Shown here one piece after another: positions 14,700 through 18,327 of a DNA stretch of 18,327 nucleotides. The stretch lies in contig CAZKXX010000081.1 in NCBI GenBank assembly GCA_964556705.1, positions 1 to 18,327 on the forward strand. Reading direction: 5' to 3'. How positions within the stretch are numbered: the first letter of the stretch is position 1; the number at the start of each line of letters is the position of its first letter. The position numbers were made by a program, and so were the translations under genes. Under the pieces are notes generated by a model that made no database searches, had not been told where the DNA came from, and saw nothing but the letters and a program-made list of their open reading frames with translations. This DNA comes from CAZKXX01 sp964556705 (GTDB lineage Bacteria > Acidobacteriota > Terriglobia > UBA7540).

Positions 14700-15404
14700 G
14701 TGAACAAGGTCCTTCCGAGCGCCGACGCGGCCGTCTCCGATATTCCCGACGGCTCGACCCTTATGGTGGGCGGTTTCGGCCTGTGCGGCATCCCCGAAAA
14801 TCTCATCGAGGCTGTACGCCGCAAAGGGCCGCGCAACCTGACGGTCATCAGCAACAACGCCGGCGTCGAGGGATTCGGCGTGGGCCGCTGGCTCGAACTC
14901 GGCCAGATCCGCAAAATCATCGGGACGTACATCGGCGACAACAAGCTCTACGAAGACCTCGTCCTCCGCGGCGAGTTGGAGGTGGAGCTGATCCCTCAGG
15001 GAACTTTCTCCGAGCGCATCCGCGCCGGCGGCGCGGGGATTCCGGCCTTCTACACCCCCGCCGGAGCGGGCACGGTGATTGCCGAGGGCAAGGAGTCGCG
15101 CGAGTTCGAAGGGCGCGCGCACCTGCTGGAATTCGCACTGAAAGCGGACTTCGCGCTGGTCAAGGCGTTCAAGGGTGATCGCTGGGGGAATCTGGTCTAT
15201 CGCAAGACGGCGCGAAACTTCAATCCCCTCATGGCCACGGCCGCGCGCGTCACGATCGCCGAAGTCGAAGAGATCGTCGAGCTCGGCGAGCTGGACCCGG
15301 AAAGCATCGTAACGCCGGGAATTTACGTCCAACGGCTCGTCCGCGGCGAACGTTACGAGAAGCGCATTGAGCGGCGAACGGTCCGGAAAAGGGAAGATGG
15401 ATAA
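14700..15404 (+). CDS. scoA: 3-oxoacid CoA-transferase subunit A
   Basis: Subunit A of a heteromeric family I CoA-transferase moves CoA between succinyl-CoA (or acetyl-CoA) and a 3-oxoacid such as acetoacetate. From the GTG at 14700 it has 234 residues, the usual size. The glycine-rich motif MVGGFGLCGIPENLI (about 22-36) and the central GTFSERIRAGGAGIPAFYTPAG (about 101-122) are typical. The GTG start gives the standard N-terminus (KVLPSADAAVSDIPDG), though its ribosome site is weak. Its stop lies 8 bases inside the next gene, which encodes subunit B, so the two are coupled. The exact substrate (acetoacetate versus 3-oxoadipate) cannot be fixed by eye; the succinyl-CoA:3-ketoacid form is the best fit. 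It is 46 bases downstream of the protease gene. Confidence 0.93.
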   Translation: MNKVLPSADAAVSDIPDGSTLMVGGFGLCGIPENLIEAVRRKGPRNLTVISNNAGVEGFGVGRWLELGQIRKIIGTYIGDNKLYEDLVLRGELEVELIPQGTFSERIRAGGAGIPAFYTPAGAGTVIAEGKESREFEGRAHLLEFALKADFALVKAFKGDRWGNLVYRKTARNFNPLMATAARVTIAEVEEIVELGELDPESIVTPGIYVQRLVRGERYEKRIERRTVRKREDG

Positions 15405-16050
15405 GCGCGAACGCATCATCCGCAGGGCGGCGCGGGAGTTGAAGGACGGCGACTTCGTCAACCTCGGCATCGGCCTGCCGACGCTCGTGGCCAATCACAT
15501 TCCGCCGGGCATCGAAGTCGTGCTTCAGTCGGAAAACGGCATGCTCGGCGTCGGGCCGTATCCGTTCGAGGGCGAAGAAGACGCCGACCTTGTCAACGCC
15601 GGCAAGGAAACGATTTCGGAGATTCGCGGCTGCTCCTATTTTGACAGCGCGCAGTCGTTCGCGATGATCCGCGGCGGGCATCTCGATCTGACGATCCTCG
15701 GCGCCTTCGAGGTTGACGAGCAGGGCAGTCTCGCCAATTGGATGGTGCCGGGACAGCGCGTGAAGGGAATCGGGGGCGCGATGGACCTGGTGGCGGGAGC
15801 GAAGCGCGTGGTGGTCACCATGGAGCACACCACGCGCGAAGGCCGGCCGAAAATCCTGAGGCGGTGCGCTCTGCCGCTGACCGGCGTGCGTGTGGTCCAC
15901 ACGATCATCACCGAATTGGCGGTGATTGAAGTGGCGCGCGACGGGCTGTGGCTGCGCGAAATCGCTCCCGAAACTTCGGTCGAGGCGGTGCAGCGAGTGA
16001 CCGAACCGCTCTTGCGGGTCAGCGCCGAACTCGCGCCCCTCTGCATCTAA
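15397..16050 (+). CDS. scoB: 3-oxoacid CoA-transferase subunit B
   Basis: This is the catalytic subunit of the CoA-transferase. From the ATG at 15397 it has 217 residues, as expected for the family, and GGGAAG lies directly upstream. A frame back to 15367 would overlap subunit A by 38 bases and add 10 unconserved residues. NLGIGLPT at 22-29 and QSENGMLGVGP at 44-54 are family signatures. E46 of SENG is the glutamate that forms the covalent glutamyl-CoA intermediate. Later conserved segments include GGHLDLTILGAFEVD (about 92-106) and the end of the domain near 205. Together with subunit A it would let the cell activate acetoacetate for degradation. Confidence 0.94.
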   Translation: MDKRERIIRRAARELKDGDFVNLGIGLPTLVANHIPPGIEVVLQSENGMLGVGPYPFEGEEDADLVNAGKETISEIRGCSYFDSAQSFAMIRGGHLDLTILGAFEVDEQGSLANWMVPGQRVKGIGGAMDLVAGAKRVVVTMEHTTREGRPKILRRCALPLTGVRVVHTIITELAVIEVARDGLWLREIAPETSVEAVQRVTEPLLRVSAELAPLCI

Positions 16051-16077
16051 CCCCAGGGAACTTCCCACAGGACCATC

Positions 16078-16944
16078 ATGCTCGCTCCACGCATCATCGT
16101 GCTCGCGTTCTTTCTCCTCCAGTCAGGCTCGGACTCGTTCCGGACCGAACTGGAGGCGTGGCAGCGCAGGCGCGAGGCGTCCATCGCCGCCGAAAACGGC
16201 TGGCTGAGCGTCGTCGGCTTATTCTGGTTGAAAGAGGGCGAGAACACCGTCGGGACGAAGCCGGGCAGCGACATTCAGTTGCCTCCAGGCTCCGCGCCGG
16301 AATCGGTGGGAGTTTTCAGGCTGAGCGGCGGAACCGTTACTTTTGAAACGTCGCCGGGCGTGAGCGTGTTGATTGACGGGAAGGCCGCCCGCCGAGGTTC
16401 GATGCGGCCGGACACGTCCGGACGGCCTGCAGAACTGCGCGTACTCGACCTGATGTTGACGGTCATCGAACGCGGAGGGCTGCTGGCGGTTCGCCTTCGA
16501 GACCGGAACAGCGAGGCGCGCCGGAACTTTCACGGGCTTCGATTCTTCCCGGCCAACGAACGTTATCGTGTCGCCGCGCGATTCGTTCCTTACAACCCGC
16601 CCGGGAAGGTCGCCGTGCCGAACGTGCTGGGCAGAGTCGAAGAGGAACCCTCGCCGGGTTACGCGGTCTTCAAACTGGACGGCCACGAACATCGCCTCGA
16701 CGCGCTCGAATCCGGCGATTCGCTGTTCTTTATCTTCAAGGACGGCACGGCCGGCCGGGAAACCTATCCTGCGGGCCGTTTCCTTTACACGCCGAAGCCC
16801 CTCCGAGGCGAGGTCGTCCTGGATTTCAACCGCGCCATCAACCCGCCGTGCGCTTACACGCCGTACGCGACGTGTCCTCTGCCGCCCAAACGGAACCAGC
16901 TCGACGTCCGGATCGAAGCCGGGGAACTGAATTACGGCCACTGA
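16078..16944 (+). CDS. Secreted DUF1684 protein
   Basis: This 288-residue protein begins with a short signal peptide (about 1-17, LAPRIIVLAFFLLQSGS) and carries the DUF1684 pattern throughout. WQRRREASIAAENGWLSVVG lies at 28-47, followed by LFWLKEGEN at 48-56. FKDGTAGRETYPAGRFLY lies at 220-237. Near the end is an NPPCAYTPYATCPLPP motif (255-270) with two conserved cysteines, C258 and C266, that could form a disulfide in an exported protein. No reaction is established for this family to my knowledge. AGGA about 7 bases before the ATG serves as ribosome site. It lies 27 bases behind scoB in the same direction and may be the last gene of the long transcript. Confidence 0.88.
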   Translation: MLAPRIIVLAFFLLQSGSDSFRTELEAWQRRREASIAAENGWLSVVGLFWLKEGENTVGTKPGSDIQLPPGSAPESVGVFRLSGGTVTFETSPGVSVLIDGKAARRGSMRPDTSGRPAELRVLDLMLTVIERGGLLAVRLRDRNSEARRNFHGLRFFPANERYRVAARFVPYNPPGKVAVPNVLGRVEEEPSPGYAVFKLDGHEHRLDALESGDSLFFIFKDGTAGRETYPAGRFLYTPKPLRGEVVLDFNRAINPPCAYTPYATCPLPPKRNQLDVRIEAGELNYGH

Positions 16945-16988
16945 GCCACGGTCCGCTTGATTTGCGCCTTCGGTCCGACTTAATCTTT

Positions 16989-17015
16989 CTGCGGAAGCGC
17001 CATCGCGCTCCGCAG
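16989..17015 (+). promoter_or_regulatory. Hairpin in the leader of the 105-residue protein gene
   Basis: CTGCGGA (16989-16995) pairs with TCCGCAG (17009-17015). An inner GCG/CGC pair (16997-16999 and 17004-17006) closes a CCAT loop. The 3' arm runs into the likely ribosome site AGGGGA (17014-17019) before the ATG at 17029. There is no T run, so a translation-level role or a transcript-end structure for the preceding gene is possible. Confidence 0.4.
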
Positions 17016-17028
17016 GGGACGACGCGCC

Positions 17029-17346
17029 ATGGAAATCAAAAGCATCGTGATTCTCAGCCTGAGTTCGCCCAAGGAGAAAATCTGGGGGCAGCTCGTCGCC
17101 CTGGAAACCGCGGGCGTGACGGTGCGCGGCATCGAGCTCGATTCCTTCGACGATTTCCTGCGCCAGATCGCGAACCAGGAAGATGCGATCGTCGGCATGA
17201 CGACGGTTTTCTATCCGATGCATCGCGTGGACCGCATCGCCGTGGACGAACCGAGCGGCACGATTCCTTCGCTCGCGGACCGCTTCCGTCAGCGGATCGG
17301 GCTGACCATCCAGGAATATCTGGGGATCGAAACGCCGCGCGTGTGA
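17029..17346 (+). CDS. Conserved-looking 105-residue protein, possible small beta-barrel, function unknown
   Basis: I do not recognise a named family. The protein is soluble, with no signal peptide or membrane segment. It reads as a strand (SIVILSLSS, 5-13), SPKEKIWGQLVALETAGVTV (13-32), GIELDSFDDFLRQI (34-47), then MTTVFYPMHRVDRIAVDE (57-74) and a C-terminal helix with GTIPSLADRFRQRIG (77-91). The succession of strands around a G-x-L turn, ending in a V-F-x-P-x-H-R-V-x-x-I strand, resembles the Sm/Hfq-like small barrel, but this is inference only. I recall similar proteins in acidobacterial genomes. AGGGGA about 9 bases before the ATG supports the start. It sits 84 bases after DUF1684 and 58 bases before the PgsA-type gene. 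Confidence 0.72.
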   Translation: MEIKSIVILSLSSPKEKIWGQLVALETAGVTVRGIELDSFDDFLRQIANQEDAIVGMTTVFYPMHRVDRIAVDEPSGTIPSLADRFRQRIGLTIQEYLGIETPRV

Positions 17347-17363
17347 CGGAGCCGCGCCGGCCG

Positions 17364-17384
17364 CCGCCGGAGGGCGTCCGGCGG
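17364..17384 (+). other. GC-rich hairpin between the 105-residue protein gene and pgsA
   Basis: CCGCCGGA (17364-17371) and TCCGGCGG (17377-17384) form a perfect 8-bp stem with a 5-base loop GGGCG. No T run follows, so rho-independent termination is unlikely. It may mark an mRNA processing or leader structure ahead of the ATG at 17405. Confidence 0.4.
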
Positions 17385-17404
17385 AGACGCAACCTGACAC
17401 CCGC

Positions 17405-17995
17405 ATGCCTTCCCGCATCCTGACGCCGGCGAACCAGATCACCATCCTTCGGCTGATCTTCGTTCCCATCTTCGCCATCCTGGTCATCGAGGGCCGATAC
17501 GGATGGGCGCTCGTGGCGCTGACCGTCGCCGCGGCGTCGGACGTCCTCGACGGCCTGGTGGCGCGCGTCTTCAAGCAGGAAACGCCGCTGGGCATCGCGC
17601 TCGATCCCATCGCCGACAAAACTCTGATGACCACGGCTTACTTCGTCCTCGCCTTTCGCGGCGTGTTTCCGTGGTGGCTCACGATTCTCGTCATCAGCCG
17701 CGACGTGGCGATCGTGATGACCGCGGCGCTCATCAGCCTGGTGGCGGGCTACCGTCCGTTCCGACCCTCGGTGCTCGGCAAGGCCTCGACCACCATGCAA
17801 GTGGCCACCGTCTTCGTCGCCGTGGCGCGCCAGGCGGGCATTCCCGCGGCCACCGCCGGCCTGCTCCAGACCTGCTTCTATCTCACCGCGGTCTTCACCG
17901 TCGCTTCGGGCGTTCACTATCTCCTCGTCGTGAGTCATCGGTACGCGCCGGCCGACGAGCCGTCCGCAGAGACGCCGGACAAACCGCAGAGTTGA
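17405..17995 (+). CDS. pgsA: CDP-alcohol phosphatidyltransferase, PgsA type
   Basis: This 196-residue inner-membrane enzyme carries the complete CDP-alcohol phosphotransferase signature D-x2-D-G-x2-A-R-x8-G-x3-D-x3-D: D46, D49, G50, A53, R54, G63, D67 and D71. The aspartates bind the metal and the CDP group. Hydrophobic segments near 12-28, 33-45, 73-90, 93-115, 128-145 and 148-170 give about six membrane passes. The N-terminal LTPANQITILRLIFVP is typical of PgsA (CDP-diacylglycerol-glycerol-3-phosphate 3-phosphatidyltransferase), which makes the precursor of phosphatidylglycerol. The acceptor alcohol is not proven; a cardiolipin or inositol-type enzyme is less likely but possible. The hydrophilic tail (about 177-196) is not conserved in style. 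It converges on the minus-strand gene ending at 18052. Confidence 0.88.
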   Translation: MPSRILTPANQITILRLIFVPIFAILVIEGRYGWALVALTVAAASDVLDGLVARVFKQETPLGIALDPIADKTLMTTAYFVLAFRGVFPWWLTILVISRDVAIVMTAALISLVAGYRPFRPSVLGKASTTMQVATVFVAVARQAGIPAATAGLLQTCFYLTAVFTVASGVHYLLVVSHRYAPADEPSAETPDKPQS

Positions 17996-18051
17996 TGGAC
18001 ACCTCTCCCGCTCGAACAGGGCAGCGTCGAATTGAAGGGAAGTGAAACCGG

Positions 18052-18327
18052 TCAGGCCTGGGAGTGCGAACTTCGCGCGCGGTAGACGAGCCAGCCCACG
18101 GTCGCGAGCATTCCCACCCAGCCGAGGAAGCGCACGAGACCGCCAAGGGTGCGGTCGTGCTGGAGCAGGTCGAGGCTGGAAAAAATCGCATGCCAGTCGT
18201 GGCCTGTCCCTTCCGGATCGCCCACGGTGACGAGCGGCAGACCTTGCGAGCGCGCGTCGGCCATGTACGTGCCTATGTAGTTAAATTTCTCTAAGAATAA
18301 AAAAGCGGCGAACGCCGCAGCCGCGGT
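18052..18327 (-). CDS. Unrecognised membrane protein, C-terminal part (5' end outside window)
   Basis: On the minus strand the frame is open from the right edge to the TGA at 18052, so at least 91 codons are visible. The ATG at 18264 is probably internal, because the frame continues upstream as a hydrophobic run (AAAAFAAFLFL) followed by EKFNYIGTY. After that comes a polar loop of about 55 residues (GDPEGTGHDWHAIFSSLDLL) and then one strong membrane segment (LVRFLGWVGMLATVGWLVY) with a short positively charged tail. The layout is two membrane passes around a loop containing a GHDWH motif. I do not recognise the family. It is convergent with pgsA; the 56-base gap has no clear terminator. Confidence 0.6.
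   Translation of the reverse strand, partial: TAAAAFAAFLFLEKFNYIGTYMADARSQGLPLVTVGDPEGTGHDWHAIFSSLDLLQHDRTLGGLVRFLGWVGMLATVGWLVYRARSSHSQA

Noticed and set aside
13202..14944. 580-codon minus-strand frame across the cyclase end, small protein and M48 gene
   Set aside because: Same GC-driven shadow. It spans three plus-strand genes with clear motifs or start signals.
16056..16066. GGGAA-C-TTCCC palindrome between scoB and the DUF1684 gene
   Set aside because: Only 11 bases long and no second copy or promoter nearby; likely chance, though an operator cannot be excluded.
16957..16986. TTGATT as a -35 box for the 105-residue protein gene
   Set aside because: The best -10 candidates (TTAATC, TAATCT) match at most three of six consensus bases; too weak to annotate.
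17996..18051. Bidirectional terminator between the convergent pgsA and minus-strand gene
   Set aside because: Only a short ACCGGT palindrome is visible; no stem of useful length and no T run in either direction.
1..18327. Mobile elements, CRISPR arrays, tRNA or rRNA genes, defence or toxin-antitoxin systems
   Set aside because: No transposase, integrase, regularly spaced repeats, cloverleaf or recognised defence domain was seen on either strand.

Overview
This window is high-GC chromosomal DNA, densely coded and almost entirely on the plus strand. It looks like housekeeping sequence from an Acidobacteriota-type bacterium. The basis is the gene mix: a TrpCFBA / chorismate mutase / type I-beta DAHP synthase / TyrA block, a CHASE2 adenylate cyclase, DUF1385-prfA-prmC, DUF1684 and small orphan proteins of an acidobacterial flavour. 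The phylum call rests on recalled family resemblance, not on a search. I see no IS element, CRISPR array, tRNA, rRNA, phage gene or other sign of recent transfer.

Left part (1-5403). The window opens inside the C-terminal end of a family 2 glycosyltransferase of the ceramide glucosyltransferase/HpnI type. It converges on a small zinc-ribbon protein on the minus strand. The zinc-ribbon gene and the DUF1385-prfA-prmC group diverge from a compact pair of back-to-back sigma70-type promoters (926-995). PrfA (release factor 1) and PrmC (the methylase that modifies its GGQ glutamine) are enzyme and substrate, in adjacent or slightly overlapping genes. dinB (DNA polymerase IV) follows.

Centre (5421-11352). 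A clear promoter (TTGACT-17-TAAATT) and a leader hairpin over the ribosome site precede trpC-trpF-trpB-trpA-chorismate mutase-DAHP synthase-tyrA. This is a compact supraoperon. It holds the entry step of the shikimate pathway, the last four steps to tryptophan and two steps of the tyrosine branch. trpE, trpG and trpD, the other shikimate genes and a prephenate dehydratase are absent from the window.

Right part (11368-18327). The co-directional run continues with a CHASE2 adenylate cyclase, a small secreted protein whose start overlaps the cyclase stop, an M48 metalloprotease, both subunits of a 3-oxoacid CoA-transferase, and a secreted DUF1684 protein. A small conserved-looking 105-residue protein and a PgsA-type CDP-alcohol phosphatidyltransferase follow. 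At the right edge is the C-terminal part of an unrecognised minus-strand membrane protein, cut by the window end.

Most of this is ordinary core metabolism. The points most worth a second look are the secreted small protein paired with the M48 protease directly behind the cyclase, the 105-residue protein with a possible Sm-like strand pattern, the trpC leader hairpin, the divergent promoter pair, and the inverted or repeated sequences in the trpB-trpA and DAHP synthase-tyrA spacers. I found no convincing new multi-gene defence or mobile system.
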